Below, in pieces: positions 10,985 to 19,934 of a stretch of 64,000 bases of DNA; position 1 is the stretch's first letter; the number at the start of each line of letters is the position of its first letter. The stretch covers positions 248,001 through 312,000 of the forward strand of contig NZ_WJOK01000002.1 in NCBI RefSeq assembly GCF_009649785.1, given 5' to 3'. The position numbers and the translations under genes are program-made. Below the pieces are notes generated by a model that saw only the letters and a list, made by a program, of their open reading frames with translations, was not told where the DNA came from and did no database searches. Origin of the DNA: Agrobacterium tumefaciens (GTDB taxonomy: Bacteria; Pseudomonadota; Alphaproteobacteria; Rhizobiales; Rhizobiaceae).

Positions 10985-11929
10985 TCAGAGGCGGGCGAAA
11001 CGTTCCGTCAGCAACTCGAAGAAGCCGTCCGCATCCACATTTCGCATCACGCGGGCGTTGACCGGGCGCTCGGTCACCCGCCACCAATCCACCACCGTCA
11101 TGCCCATGGTCAGTTCGGAATTGACCTCGATTTCGACATTGCAATCGCGGCCCTGAAACAGCTCGGGCTTGAGGAGATAGGCGATGACGCTTGGATCGTG
11201 CAGGGGGCCGCCGTCCGAACCGTATTTCTCGATGTCGAAACGCTCGAAGAATTCCAGCATTTCCGCCATGGCGATTGCCGGGCGTGTGCCTATATCGCGA
11301 ATGCGGCTGACACGCGCCTTGGTGGTCAGCAACTGGTGGGTTACGTCAAGCGGCATCACGACGATGGGCACGCCGGAACGGAAGACGATATCGGCAGCCT
11401 GCGGATCGACATAGATGTTGAATTCCGCAGCCGGTGTGATGTTGCCGCCTTCAAAGAAGCCGCCACCCATCATCACCAGTTCCTTGACGCGGCCTGCAAT
11501 CTCGGGGGCCTTCTGCAAAGCCAGCGCCACATTGGTCAGCGCGCCGAGCGTGCAGAGCGTCACGGTGCCCGCAGGCTCCCGCAGCAGCGTTTGGATGATG
11601 AAATCGACGGCGTGCTGCTTTTGTGCCTCCATCGTCGGCTCGTCGAGAACCGGGCCATCAAGGCCGGTGCTGCCGTGAACATGCTCGGCAGTGATGGGCT
11701 TTCGCACCAGTGGCCGCTCGGCACCCTCATAGACGGGAATATCGGTGCGGTCGCACAATTCGCAGATGATGCGGATGTTGCGGCTGGTCAGTTTCAGCGG
11801 AACATTGCCGGCGACGGCGCACAGACCGAGAATCTCAATTTCTTCCGGGCTTGCGAAAGCCAGCATGATCGCTGCCGCGTCGTCCTGACCTGGATCCGTG
11901 TCTATGATGATTTTTCTGCGTTCTGCCAT
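10985..11929 (-). CDS. Inosine/uridine-preferring nucleoside hydrolase family protein
   Basis: Cleaves the N-glycosidic bond of ribonucleosides for salvage. The protein has 314 residues. The calcium-binding hallmark IIIDTDPGQDDAAAIML is at the N-terminus (Asp residues of DTDPGxDD). A second metal/ribose region is seen as DGPVLDEP and a later DPSVIAYLLKPELF. I start at the ATG at 11927-11929 (MAERRKIII); an in-frame ATG 17 codons upstream adds a basic tail that the family lacks. It is a single gene, convergent with the chemoreceptor. Base preference cannot be read from the sequence. Confidence 0.9.
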   Translation of the reverse strand: MAERRKIIIDTDPGQDDAAAIMLAFASPEEIEILGLCAVAGNVPLKLTSRNIRIICELCDRTDIPVYEGAERPLVRKPITAEHVHGSTGLDGPVLDEPTMEAQKQHAVDFIIQTLLREPAGTVTLCTLGALTNVALALQKAPEIAGRVKELVMMGGGFFEGGNITPAAEFNIYVDPQAADIVFRSGVPIVVMPLDVTHQLLTTKARVSRIRDIGTRPAIAMAEMLEFFERFDIEKYGSDGGPLHDPSVIAYLLKPELFQGRDCNVEIEVNSELTMGMTVVDWWRVTERPVNARVMRNVDADGFFELLTERFARL

Positions 11930-12066
11930 GTCTTGCCCGCCGTTGAGATAAGGCGCTTTTTTCGAGCGGCGGACGCTCACTTGTCAAGTCTCATTCCTCG
12001 GAGTGCCCGCCTTTGCCTTGTGGCCCCGCCTTGCGCATCGTGGTTTTGCTTCCCATATTGCGTAGA

Positions 12067-12141
12067 GCCGGTAAGATTGACCGGCAGGGTTGCCGGAAGC
12101 GGGACCGCGAAACGTCGCTTGGTTGCAAGGACAGAGACGAT
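12067..12141 (+). promoter_or_regulatory. ROSE-like RNA thermometer in the 5' leader of the small heat-shock gene
   Basis: The leader just before the Hsp20 ATG folds into consecutive hairpins. The first is GCCGGT/ACCGGC (12067-12072 with 12080-12085). The last pairs GTC(G)CTTG at 12114-12121 with CAAGGAC at 12126-12132: seven base pairs, one bulged G (12117) and a GTTG tetraloop. It contains TCGCT, matching the ROSE core UYGCU, opposite AGGA, and hides the whole Shine-Dalgarno AAGGA (12127-12131), ten bases before the ATG. A short pairing region around 12099-12108 lies between. This is the known ROSE design, which melts on heating. Seen by eye; not folded computationally. Confidence 0.75.
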
Positions 12142-12567
12142 ATGAGCCGCATGACGCCATTCACCCACCCGCTTTTGCTGGGTTTTGATGCCATGGAAAA
12201 AACGCTGGAGCGTATGGCGAAGGCCAATGATGGCTATCCTCCATACAACATCGAGCGCCTGCCCGGCACTGAAGACGTGCCGGAACGCCTGCGTATCACG
12301 ATTGCAGTCGCCGGTTTTTCGCAGGACGATTTGGATGTGACGACGGCCGACAACCAGCTCGTCATTCGCGGTCGCCAGCAGGAGCAGGAAAAGCGGGATT
12401 TTCTCTACCGGGGTATCGCTGCCCGGCAATTCCAGCGGGTCTTCGTGCTTGCAGACGGCATGCAGGTGAGGGACGCGCGCCTGCGCAATGGCCTTCTTGC
12501 CATCGATCTGGTGAAGCCCGAAATTTCAAACGTGGTAAAGAAAATTAATATTTCCGTCTCAGAGTAG
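12142..12567 (+). CDS. hspC: Small heat-shock protein, Hsp20/IbpA family
   Basis: Alpha-crystallin-type holdase chaperone of 141 residues that binds unfolding proteins in the cytosol. The core contains RLRITIAVAGFSQDDLDVT and QLVIRGRQ. The region YRGIAARQFQRVFVLAD is the usual RGIA...F.R motif of class A rhizobial sHsps. A C-terminal I/V-x-I anchor may be present in KPEISNVVKKINIS. The gene is preceded by a ROSE-like hairpin that masks its ribosome site and followed 56 bases later by a DUF1150 gene, its usual partner in rhizobia. The symbol assumes this is the circular-chromosome copy of Agrobacterium. Confidence 0.92.
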   Translation: MSRMTPFTHPLLLGFDAMEKTLERMAKANDGYPPYNIERLPGTEDVPERLRITIAVAGFSQDDLDVTTADNQLVIRGRQQEQEKRDFLYRGIAARQFQRVFVLADGMQVRDARLRNGLLAIDLVKPEISNVVKKINISVSE

Positions 12568-12623
12568 AACGTGAACGCCGGAATCCGACACGAATCGCTC
12601 GGCGTGAAGAAGGAGGCTGAAAT

Positions 12624-12881
12624 ATGCTTTTAAAAGAAGCGCATGCGCGTCTCACCCGGTCCCAGCTCGCTCATATCGGCGAGGGAGAAGTGGGCTATAT
12701 CCGTAAAATCCGTGCGGAAGACGTAAGCCGCTGTTTCCCGGAAGCGCCTGATCTCGATCCGCAACTCGATCTCTGGGCCCTGTTTGGCGCGGATGGCACG
12801 CCGATCCTCCTGACAGACAATCGTTCCAGCACGTTTTTCAAGGCTGCCGAAGACGATCTGAAAACCGTCAGCCTGCATTGA
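12624..12881 (+). CDS. DUF1150 family protein
   Basis: Small cytosolic protein of 85 residues, with a strong AAGGAGG ribosome site eight bases before the ATG. It contains LWALFGADGTPILLTDNR, typical of the DUF1150 family, which in rhizobia is usually encoded directly after a small heat-shock gene. That linkage suggests a part in the heat response, but no activity is known. A terminator follows within eight bases of the stop. Confidence 0.85.
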   Translation: MLLKEAHARLTRSQLAHIGEGEVGYIRKIRAEDVSRCFPEAPDLDPQLDLWALFGADGTPILLTDNRSSTFFKAAEDDLKTVSLH

Positions 12882-12888
12882 AAGGAAA

Positions 12889-12916
12889 AAAGCCCGCCGA
12901 TTGAGCGGGCTTTTTC
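12889..12916 (+). terminator. Rho-independent terminator after hspC-DUF1150
   Basis: Stem AAAGCCCGC / GCGGGCTTT (12889-12897 and 12905-12913) with a seven-base loop. The A-run on one side and T-run on the other would let it work for both this operon and the convergent EF-hand gene. Confidence 0.85.
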
Positions 12917-12924
12917 TTATGTGA

Positions 12925-13515
12925 TTAAAGGAACGGGCGGTCTGGCATATCATCGATAGAGATGACGCCGTCCTTGTTCCTGTCCAGCCGTTCGAACATT
13001 TTTTCGCCGGCTGCGGTGAATTCGGCCTTGCTGACCTGGCCGTTTTCATCGGTGTCGGCCATGCGCATCATCGCGAACGCCCCACCCTTGCCGCCATGCT
13101 TGCCCCAGCCCTGACGACCGCCATGTTCGCGTTCGGCGCGCTTGCCTTCAGGTCCCTTGCCTTCGCCCGCTTTGGCGTCAGCAGCCTCTGGGCGCGGATG
13201 AGCCGCACGGAACGCCTCCATTTTGGCCTGGCGGTATTCACGCATTTCCTTTGGCGTGATCGAACCGTCCTTGTCCTTGTCGATCTCGGCAAAAAGTGCG
13301 TCCTGACGTGCGGCGAACTCTTCCTTGGTAATCTTGCCGTCCTTGTTGGTGTCCGCCACCTTCAGCAGCTGAACGAACGCCAGTTCCGGGCGGAACGGCA
13401 TGCGCTCGCCGTGGCCTTTGCCGTGCGCTGGCGGGGCCGCAAAGCTGGCTGTAGCGGCCGAGCCGAGCAAGAGGGCTGCGCCAAGAGCAGAGAGTGCGAT
13501 CTTTCGTGTAGACAT
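12925..13515 (-). CDS. Exported EF-hand calcium-binding protein
   Basis: Protein of 196 residues with a clear Sec signal peptide (KIALSALGAALLLGSAATAS, cut near AFA-APP) and four EF-hand loops: DTNKDGKITKEEF, DKDKDGSITPKEM, DTDENGQVSKAEF and DRNKDGVISIDDM. Loops one and two, and three and four, are split by a Gly/Lys/Glu-rich linker of about 60 residues. It probably binds calcium in the periplasm; the partner is unknown. I start at the ATG at 13513-13515, as GGAAGG sits eight bases upstream; an ATG two codons earlier is too close to that site. It is convergent with the DUF1150 gene. Confidence 0.88.
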   Translation of the reverse strand: MSTRKIALSALGAALLLGSAATASFAAPPAHGKGHGERMPFRPELAFVQLLKVADTNKDGKITKEEFAARQDALFAEIDKDKDGSITPKEMREYRQAKMEAFRAAHPRPEAADAKAGEGKGPEGKRAEREHGGRQGWGKHGGKGGAFAMMRMADTDENGQVSKAEFTAAGEKMFERLDRNKDGVISIDDMPDRPFL

Positions 13516-13643
13516 CGTCATTACCTTCCGTTGGTGTCCCTGAGGAGGAAGATAGTGGCGCAGGTGGCAGTTCACTACTTAAACATCCGTAAGGTGCATG
13601 AAGCTTCGGTAATGTCGTCTGCGCTCGATTTCGATGTTACCTG

Positions 13644-14357
13644 TCAGCGGGCGATCGTTTTGATCAGGAAACCGGTCAGATCGTCAGTGATGTAGTCGAT
13701 ATGCTCATCCGTCGCGGCGGGGATCTCCCAGCGCTCCATGATCACGCCTTCGGGGTTCGAAGGAACGAGCAGCACTGTCTTCATGCCGAGTGCCTTGGGT
13801 GCCGCGAGATTGCGCGGCAGGTCCTCGAACATGGCGGCTTTTCTGGTGTCGAGCTTCGCAAGTGCGGCAAACTTCTCATAGGTCGCACTGGCCGGCTTTG
13901 GCAGATAGTCCGCGGCGACGATATCGAAAATATCCTCGAACTGGTCGAGAATGCCGAGCGCGCCCGCCGCTGCCTGTGCATGCTTGACGCTGCCATTGGT
14001 GAGGATGAACTTGCGGCCCGGCAACGCCTTGATTGCCTCGCCGAGCTCCGGATGCGGGCTCAGCGCGGAATAGTCGATGGCATGCGCGCGCTCCAGAAAC
14101 TCGTCCGGGCTGATGCCGTAGTGGATCATCAGGCCCTGAAGCGTGGTGCCATGTTCGTGGTAATAGCGCTTCTGAAGCGCGCGAGCCTCGTCGGGCTCGA
14201 GCTTTAAAAGCTCCGCAACATAGGCCGTCATGTTACGATCGATCTGGGAAAACAGATTGACGTGATGCGGATAGAGCGTGTTGTCGAGGTCGAAGACCCA
14301 TTCGCTGACGTGGGCGAAATCGGCGGCATCGGGCAGGTTTTTCGGCTTTGTGTCCAT
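13644..14357 (-). CDS. HAD-family pyrimidine 5'-nucleotidase
   Basis: HAD hydrolase of 237 residues. Motif I is WVFDLDNTLYP (nucleophile and acid Asp residues), motif II is FILTNGS, and motif III with the acidic motif is around AMFEDLPRNL. The cap and spacing match the SDT1-like pyrimidine 5'-nucleotidases, which remove phosphate from UMP or CMP. In related rhizobia this gene lies beside argB and dapD. I start at the ATG at 14355-14357 (MDTKPKNLPD). It is divergent from the EamA transporter 106 bases away. Confidence 0.87.
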   Translation of the reverse strand: MDTKPKNLPDAADFAHVSEWVFDLDNTLYPHHVNLFSQIDRNMTAYVAELLKLEPDEARALQKRYYHEHGTTLQGLMIHYGISPDEFLERAHAIDYSALSPHPELGEAIKALPGRKFILTNGSVKHAQAAAGALGILDQFEDIFDIVAADYLPKPASATYEKFAALAKLDTRKAAMFEDLPRNLAAPKALGMKTVLLVPSNPEGVIMERWEIPAATDEHIDYITDDLTGFLIKTIAR

Positions 14358-14463
14358 GGGCAGCTTTATGCCCGTTTCGAATGCCGAAGAAAATCGAAAA
14401 GACGACGACAGACGGGAAAATCGGGCTTGGCTGCGGCCTCCAGCGCATGATACCGCCAAGATC

Positions 14464-15381
14464 ATGGAACTCTGGATAGGCATAACCTTCGCAAGCGCGT
14501 TCTTGCAGAACCTGCGCTCGACCCTGCAAAAGCACCTGAAGGGCATGATGGGCACCACGGGCGCAACTTTCGTGCGCTTCGTTTTTGGAATGCCCTTCGC
14601 TCTTGCCTATCTCGGTTTTCTGCATGGTGTACTTGGCCGGCCGCTGCCGGTGCCGAACATGTCATTCGCCGTCTGGGCGATGGTCGGGGCCATGGCGCAG
14701 ATCGCCGCCACTTTCCTGTTGGTGCACCTGTTTTCCTTCCGCAACTTCGCGGTTGGCACGGCCTATTCCCGAACTGAGCCGGCGCAGGCGGCATTGTTTG
14801 CGCTGATTTTCGTTGGCGAAAGCGTCAATGGCGGCACTCTTGCGGCCATCGCTATTTCGGTGGCCGGCGTCATGCTGATTTCGGTTGCACGCACGGAAGT
14901 GACCCCTGCCTCCATTCTCACCTCCATCTTCAGCCGGACGGCGGGCATCGGCCTCGCCTCGGGGGCTTTTTTCGGCCTGTCGTCTGTCGCTTACCGTTCG
15001 GCCTCGCTGGCGCTAGCACCCAGCCTGCCGGCACCGGATGCGGTGATGCAGGCCGGCTTTACCCTCGTCGTTGTCATCGTGACGCAGACCTTGGCGATGT
15101 TCTTGTGGATCGTATGGCGGGAGAGGGACGAATTGCGGCGGATCGCGAAGGCGTGGAAACCGTCGCTTGCGGTCGGTTTCGTGGGGGCCACGGCGTCATT
15201 CGGCTGGTTCACGGCGATGACGTTACAACAGGCGGCCGTGGTCAAGGCGCTGGCGCAGGTGGAGATGCTCTTCGCCTTCGCCTCGACCGTGCTCTTCTTC
15301 AAGGAAAAGATCAACCGGCTGGAACTTTCGGGCTGCCTGCTGATCGTTCTGGGCGTGCTGTCGCTTCTGATATTCGGCTGA
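14464..15381 (+). CDS. EamA/DMT-type membrane transporter
   Basis: Integral membrane protein of about 305 residues with roughly ten hydrophobic helices in two halves, as in the drug/metabolite transporter superfamily. Examples are FVFGMPFALAYLGFLHGVL and, at the C-terminus, LELSGCLLIVLGVLSLLIF. The segment TAYSRTEPAQAALFALIFVGE sits where EamA domains have their conserved turn. The start at 14464 (MELWIGITFAS) puts the first helix at the N-terminus, but I see no strong ribosome site. The substrate is unknown. It converges on argB with a shared hairpin between the genes. Confidence 0.82.
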   Translation: MELWIGITFASAFLQNLRSTLQKHLKGMMGTTGATFVRFVFGMPFALAYLGFLHGVLGRPLPVPNMSFAVWAMVGAMAQIAATFLLVHLFSFRNFAVGTAYSRTEPAQAALFALIFVGESVNGGTLAAIAISVAGVMLISVARTEVTPASILTSIFSRTAGIGLASGAFFGLSSVAYRSASLALAPSLPAPDAVMQAGFTLVVVIVTQTLAMFLWIVWRERDELRRIAKAWKPSLAVGFVGATASFGWFTAMTLQQAAVVKALAQVEMLFAFASTVLFFKEKINRLELSGCLLIVLGVLSLLIFG

Positions 15382-15391
15382 AAGTGTTGTC

Positions 15392-15419
15392 GTGGCGGAC
15401 AGGCATTCCCGTCCGCCAC
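15392..15419. terminator. Hairpin between convergent transporter and argB genes
   Basis: Perfect 9-bp inverted repeat GTGGCGGAC / GTCCGCCAC with a ten-base loop, between two converging genes. It has no T-run, so it may be a Rho-assisted stop or an mRNA-end stabiliser rather than a classical terminator. Confidence 0.5.
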
Positions 15420-15429
15420 ATGAACCGTA

Positions 15430-16314
15430 TCAGGGCACGATGAGCGTGCCCGCGCCTTCCGTGAAGATTTCCAGAAGAACGGAATGGGCGGTCTTGCCGT
15501 TGAGGATCACCACGCCCTGAACACCGGCCTTGATGGCCTCGATGCAGGTCTCGACCTTCGGGATCATCCCACCGGAAATCGTGCCGTCCTTGATCAGCGC
15601 ACGCGCCTGGGAGACCGTCAGTTCCTTGATGAGTTCCTTATTCTTGTCGAGAACGCCAGGCACGTCCGTGAGGAACAGCAGGCGGGTGGCGTTGAGCGCA
15701 CCGGCAATGGCGCCGGCAAAGGTGTCGGCATTGATGTTGTAGGTGGCGCCATCGCGACCGGGAGCGACGGGAGCGATGACCGGGATCATCTCCGACTTGG
15801 CAAGCAGGTCGAGCAGGGTGCGGTCGACCTCGACGACTTCACCGACAAAACCAAGATCGAGAACGCGCTCGATATTGCTGTCGGGATCGACGACGGTCTT
15901 TTTCGCCTTTTCGGCGAAGACCATGTTGCCGTCCTTGCCGCACAGGCCAATGGCCCATTCGCCCGTCTGGTTGATGAGCGCGACGATCTCCTTGTTGATC
16001 GAGCCGGCCAGAACCATTTCGACGATCTCGACTGTCTTGGCATCGGTAACGCGCAAGCCGCTTTCGAACTTCGATTCAATGCCCATCTTCGTCAGCATCG
16101 CGCCGATCTGCGGGCCGCCGCCGTGCACGACGATGGGGTTGATACCGGACTGCTTCAACAGGGCGATATCTTCCGCAAAAGCCTTTCCAAGTGTGGAGTC
16201 GCCCATGGCATGACCGCCATATTTCACCACGATGGTCTTGTTCTCATATTTCTGCATAAAGGGCAGAGCCTGTGCGAGCAGCCGCGCCTGAGTCTCGCTT
16301 TCGGAAGCAGTCAT
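15430..16314 (-). CDS. argB: Acetylglutamate kinase
   Basis: Phosphorylates N-acetyl-L-glutamate with ATP, the second step of arginine synthesis. The protein has 294 residues. Motifs are [11 protein letters not shown] (ATP-binding Lys and glycines), [13 protein letters not shown], and [17 protein letters not shown] in the C-terminal ATP domain. The N-terminal helix [18 protein letters not shown] resembles the extra helix of arginine-inhibited enzymes, so feedback by arginine is likely. In relatives argB directly follows engB; here a + strand anti-sigma-like gene lies between them. Confidence 0.96.
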   Translation of the reverse strand: MTASESETQARLLAQALPFMQKYENKTIVVKYGGHAMGDSTLGKAFAEDIALLKQSGINPIVVHGGGPQIGAMLTKMGIESKFESGLRVTDAKTVEIVEMVLAGSINKEIVALINQTGEWAIGLCGKDGNMVFAEKAKKTVVDPDSNIERVLDLGFVGEVVEVDRTLLDLLAKSEMIPVIAPVAPGRDGATYNINADTFAGAIAGALNATRLLFLTDVPGVLDKNKELIKELTVSQARALIKDGTISGGMIPKVETCIEAIKAGVQGVVILNGKTAHSVLLEIFTEGAGTLIVP

Positions 16315-16674
16315 GGAAAAACCTCGGTCTGTGGTTGCGGCCCTTGAGAGCCTTTCATCGCTCTACAGCATCGGCGCAAAAATCGGAATCGATTTTTGCG
16401 GTGCAGGATGCGCAGATTCGACATGTCGATGCGTTAGCAAGGACAGGTGAATGCGCGGGGTGAATGAATGAAGTAACCTCCGGGCCATATTGTGTCGGCG
16501 CATAGTAAAATTCCGCTTTTGGGCGGCCTGCGGCGCGTAATGAGATTGACATAAAGCACCAATCGGACCAGCCTTGTGGCGAGCAGGGGAGGGGTTATTC
16601 AGCAGGGCGACGGAGGATCGTTGCGCATCGCAAAAAACGATGCTGGCCTGAACGACCGAGGAGTTTGAAAACAT
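16315..16674. other. Intergenic region between argB and the anti-sigma-like gene
   Basis: About 360 bases between divergent genes. It holds one perfect palindrome (16376-16399) and presumably both promoters. I see no convincing coding frame or RNA gene; short open frames on the minus strand here look like chance. Confidence 0.5.
16376..16399. repeat. Short palindromic repeat (REP-like)
   Basis: Perfect 10-bp arms GCAAAAATCG / CGATTTTTGC with a GAAT loop. It is intergenic and unrelated to a gene end. Its look matches the dispersed palindromes common in rhizobial intergenic DNA; similar A/T-cored arms recur at 34003 and 36419. Confidence 0.55.
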
Positions 16675-17052
16675 ATGACCGTACCGGATCGAGACAAGCA
16701 AAGCGGTTTGCGGGACGAAGTACTCGCTGGCGAATATGTGCTGGGTGCCTTGCCACCGGAAAGCATGGCGGAGCTTGCAAAACGCGTCAAACGCGACCGC
16801 CAGTTTGCGGCCATGGTCAGGCGCTGGCGGGACAATCTGGCGGAAACCGAATATCGAGAAAGAGCGGGCGTCGCAGCCCTGCTTGACAGGGATCCGCTTC
16901 GCTCCGGTCTGCCATTCAAGGGCCAGCCGCTTCGCAATGGCAGCATATTCGCCGCGATGCTTCTGGAGGTGTGGAATTCCGTGCGTTTCTGGCGGCTTCT
17001 GGCATTGACGGCGATGCTGTGGACCGCCGTCCTGCTTTTCACCATCGCCTGA
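16675..17052 (+). CDS. RskA-like anti-sigma factor, short form
   Basis: Protein of 125 residues. The N-terminal part reads LAGEYVLGALPPESMAELAK followed by a helix with DRQFAAMVRRWRDNLAE, the pattern of the cytoplasmic anti-sigma domain of RskA-type proteins that hold ECF sigma factors. A hydrophobic C-terminal helix (about residues 104-123) would anchor it in the inner membrane. It then stops, so the usual extracytoplasmic RskA domain is missing. No ECF sigma gene is next to it; the neighbours are engB and argB on the other strand. Binding to a sigma factor is inferred. The terminator starts before the stop codon. Confidence 0.65.
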   Translation: MTVPDRDKQSGLRDEVLAGEYVLGALPPESMAELAKRVKRDRQFAAMVRRWRDNLAETEYRERAGVAALLDRDPLRSGLPFKGQPLRNGSIFAAMLLEVWNSVRFWRLLALTAMLWTAVLLFTIA

Positions 17053-17067
17053 AGGCGATGGTCTTTT
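17041..17067 (+). terminator. Terminator overlapping the end of the anti-sigma-like gene
   Basis: Stem ACCATCGCC / GGCGATGGT (17041-17049 and 17054-17062), tetraloop TGAA, then CTTTT. The stop codon of the upstream gene lies in the loop and the T-run touches the engB stop on the other strand. Confidence 0.85.
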
Positions 17068-17719
17068 AGAGCGAGACCGTTCGTACGATCTCGGCGCGCA
17101 GGCTATCCAGCCCGAAGGATTTTTCCGAAGAGGTAGCGAGAACTTCCGGATAGGCGGCGGGACGCTTGCGGATTTTCTCCAGCGTTTCACTGATCAGCCG
17201 GGGAACGCCAACGTCCTTGATCTTGTCCGTCTTCGTCAGCACGACCTGATAGGACACGGCCGCCTTGTCGAGCAGGCCAAGAACCTCCTCGTCGTTCTTT
17301 TTTATTCCGTGGCGGGAATCGATCAGCACGTAGACGCGCTTCAGCGTCGCACGTCCACGCAGGTAATCGAAGACGAGCTTCGTCCACGCATCGACATGGT
17401 CCTTCGGCGCCTGCGCATAGCCGTAACCCGGCATATCGACCAGCGCCATCGGCGGCAGGTCGCCCGGCTCGCCGGAATAACCCTCAGGAACGAAGTAGTT
17501 CAGTTCCTGCGTGCGTCCGGGTGTGTTGGAGGTGCGGGCAAGGCCTTTGTGGCCCACGAGCGCATTGATGAGCGAAGACTTGCCGACATTCGAACGTCCG
17601 GCGAAGGCAATCTCCGGCGGGCCTTCGGGCGGCAGGAATTTCATCGCGGGAACGCCGCGAATGAATATCCAGGGTCGCCCGAAGAGGGGCTTTTCGGTTG
17701 CCGGGCCGGTTTCACTCAT
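17066..17719 (-). CDS. engB: Ribosome biogenesis GTPase EngB/YsxC
   Basis: Essential GTPase for assembly of the large ribosomal subunit and for normal division. The protein has 217 residues. G motifs are visible: P-loop [15 protein letters not shown]3 [12 protein letters not shown]4 TKTDKIKD, and a G5-like [12 protein letters not shown]. The start overlaps the yidC stop by four bases (ATGA), so it is translated from the rpmH-rnpA-yidC transcript. The symbol yihA is also used. Confidence 0.96.
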   Translation of the reverse strand: MSETGPATEKPLFGRPWIFIRGVPAMKFLPPEGPPEIAFAGRSNVGKSSLINALVGHKGLARTSNTPGRTQELNYFVPEGYSGEPGDLPPMALVDMPGYGYAQAPKDHVDAWTKLVFDYLRGRATLKRVYVLIDSRHGIKKNDEEVLGLLDKAAVSYQVVLTKTDKIKDVGVPRLISETLEKIRKRPAAYPEVLATSSEKSFGLDSLRAEIVRTVSL

Positions 17720-19518
17720 TTCGATTGCACCGGCTTTCGCTTGAATAGCCCTTTGAGATTATCGAACAGTTCGATCTTGGCACCGTGACGCTTCATGATG
17801 AGGGCCTGCTGCGAGATCGACAGCGTGTTGTTCCATGCCCAGTAGATAACCAGACCGGCGGGGAACGAAGCCAGCATGAAGGTGAAGATCAGCGGCATCC
17901 AGGTGAAGATCATCGCCTGTGTCGGATCGGGTGGGGTCGGGTTCATGCGCATCTGCAGGAACATCGTGATGCCCATGACGAGCGGCCAGACGCCGATCAT
18001 CAGGAAGTGCGGCACGTCGTAGGGCAGAAGGCCGAACAGGTTGAACAGCGAGGTCGGATCTGGCGCGGAAAGGTCGTGAATCCAGCCGAAGAACGGTGCA
18101 TGCCGCATTTCGATGGTGACGTAGATGACCTTGTAGAGCGCGAAGAAGACCGGAATCTGCAGCAGCATCGGCCAGCAGCCGGCAACCGGATTGATCTTCT
18201 CTTCCTTGTAGAGCTGCATCATCGCCTGCTGCATGGCCATGCGGTCATCGCCATGCTTGGCCTTCAGCTCTTCCATCTTCGGCTGCATGCGCTTCATGTT
18301 CGCCATGGATGCATATTGCTTGCTGGCGAGCGGGAAGAAGAGAGCCTTGACGACGATGGTGGTCAGCAGGATGGCCACACCGAAGTTGCCAAAATAACGG
18401 AAGAAGAAATCCATCATTTTGAACATCGGCTTGGTGATGAAGTAGAACCAGCCCCAGTCGATCAACAGGTCGAACTTCGGAATGGAATATTCGGTTTCAT
18501 AGCGGTCAACCAGCGGCACTTCCTTGGCACCGGCGAAGACAAGGCTCTTCAGTTCGATGGACTGGCCGGGTTCGACCGTCATCGTGTCGCTCTTGAAATC
18601 GGCCTGGTAGCTCGGCTGATTGCCCTTGATGTGCGAGTAACGCGTTTCGAACGGCGTCATCTGCGGCGGCACAATGGCAGCGGCCCAATATTTGTCGGTG
18701 ATGCCGAGCCAGCCGCCGGTCGCCTTGGCAATCGTTACCGGGGTTTCTTCGACATCCTTGTATTTTTCTTCCGTCAGGCTGCCGTCTTTGCCCGAGACGC
18801 CGAGGAAGCCTTCATGGATGACGAAAACGGGCGGTATTGCCGGCTTGTTGTTGCGCGTCACGCGGCCGTAGGTGGCAAAGGAGACGGGCGCCTGCCCGGG
18901 GTTCTCGACCTTGTCGTTGACCGTGATCATGTAATGCTGGTCGATCGAAACGGTACGGGAGAAAACGACGCCATTCTGGTTGGTATACTTCAGGGTAACC
19001 GGTGTGGTCTCCGTCAGCTTGTCGCCGCTTGCGAGTGTCCACACGGTCGCAGGACCGGGAACGCTGCCGGCATCGGCACCGCCAACGTAACCGAGTTCGG
19101 TGAAATAGCCGTCCTTGGTGTCGGAAGGCGAAAACAGCGTGATGATCGGGCTCGAGTCATCGACGGTCTCATGGTAGCCCTTGAGCCGGATGTCATCGAA
19201 GCGGGCGCCGGTCAGATTGATCGAGCCGGCGATGGCGTTGGTGTCGATGGCCACACGCTGGCTTTTTGCAATCGCCTCTTCACGCGTCGCCGTGGCGGCG
19301 GCCTGCGTGGAGGAGGCAGGCGGTGCGCCGTCGACGGTCACGCCGGGTGCGGCACCCGGTGCCGGCTGTTGCTGCGTTGTCTGCTGCTGCGCCTGGCGGG
19401 CCTCTTCGGCGCGGCGCTGCTGCTCGATGCGCGGATTCATGTAAAGGAATTGCCAGGCGAGGACGATGACAACCGAAAGGGCTATCGCGATGAAGTAATT
19501 GCGGTTCTTTTCCATCAT
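17716..19518 (-). CDS. yidC: Membrane protein insertase YidC
   Basis: Inserts and folds inner-membrane proteins alone or with SecYEG. The protein has 600 residues. TM1 is [20 protein letters not shown], followed by a low-complexity Gln/Ala/Pro linker. The large periplasmic beta domain runs to about residue 350. The conserved core follows with [18 protein letters not shown] and [17 protein letters not shown], and ends in a short basic tail. The ATG overlaps the rnpA stop (ATGA); a second in-frame ATG follows at once and has better spacing from GGAAAG, so the true start may be three bases later. Confidence 0.97.
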   Translation of the reverse strand: MMEKNRNYFIAIALSVVIVLAWQFLYMNPRIEQQRRAEEARQAQQQTTQQQPAPGAAPGVTVDGAPPASSTQAAATATREEAIAKSQRVAIDTNAIAGSINLTGARFDDIRLKGYHETVDDSSPIITLFSPSDTKDGYFTELGYVGGADAGSVPGPATVWTLASGDKLTETTPVTLKYTNQNGVVFSRTVSIDQHYMITVNDKVENPGQAPVSFATYGRVTRNNKPAIPPVFVIHEGFLGVSGKDGSLTEEKYKDVEETPVTIAKATGGWLGITDKYWAAAIVPPQMTPFETRYSHIKGNQPSYQADFKSDTMTVEPGQSIELKSLVFAGAKEVPLVDRYETEYSIPKFDLLIDWGWFYFITKPMFKMMDFFFRYFGNFGVAILLTTIVVKALFFPLASKQYASMANMKRMQPKMEELKAKHGDDRMAMQQAMMQLYKEEKINPVAGCWPMLLQIPVFFALYKVIYVTIEMRHAPFFGWIHDLSAPDPTSLFNLFGLLPYDVPHFLMIGVWPLVMGITMFLQMRMNPTPPDPTQAMIFTWMPLIFTFMLASFPAGLVIYWAWNNTLSISQQALIMKRHGAKIELFDNLKGLFKRKPVQSK

Positions 19519-19898
19519 TCTTTCCTGGAGCGGGTGTCCTGGGACCGTTTCGGTTTCGCCGTTCCTTCAATTCGCTCGGTAAGGAGAGACTGAAGTTTTG
19601 GGAAGGCCGTCTCGAGCACGTCCCTGCGGGCGACAATCACATAGTCATGGCCGGGCTTCATTGCGAATCCGGCAGAAAGCCTGACGGCTTCCTTGAGACG
19701 GCGGCGCATGCGATTTCGCTCGACCGCGTTGCCTTGTCTTTTCGTTACGGTGAAACCGACCCGAGGTTCGGTTTCCGGGGTTTTCCTGTCGAGGACCTCC
19801 AGAAGAAAGGTGCCTCCCCGACGCTTTTCCCCCGTCTGCACGGCAAGAAAATCCGACCGGTTTTTAAGCCGGCCGGGCAGTTTTTTTGTCTTGCTCAT
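19515..19898 (-). CDS. rnpA: Ribonuclease P protein component
   Basis: Protein subunit of RNase P, which trims the 5' ends of tRNA precursors. I give 127 residues from the ATG at 19896-19898 ([17 protein letters not shown]); a longer frame upstream would start in the gap after rpmH. The RNP motif is seen in [16 protein letters not shown], with the preceding [14 protein letters not shown]. It lies 36 bases after rpmH and overlaps yidC, the classic order. Confidence 0.95.
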   Translation of the reverse strand: MSKTKKLPGRLKNRSDFLAVQTGEKRRGGTFLLEVLDRKTPETEPRVGFTVTKRQGNAVERNRMRRRLKEAVRLSAGFAMKPGHDYVIVARRDVLETAFPKLQSLLTERIEGTAKPKRSQDTRSRKE

Positions 19899-19934
19899 GT
19901 GCCCGCGACTTTCATCGGGCCACAGAGACGGCAA

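Noticed and set aside
17785..19593. Open frame of 602 codons on the plus strand opposite yidC
   Set aside because: Fully antisense to yidC and running into rnpA; no motif.
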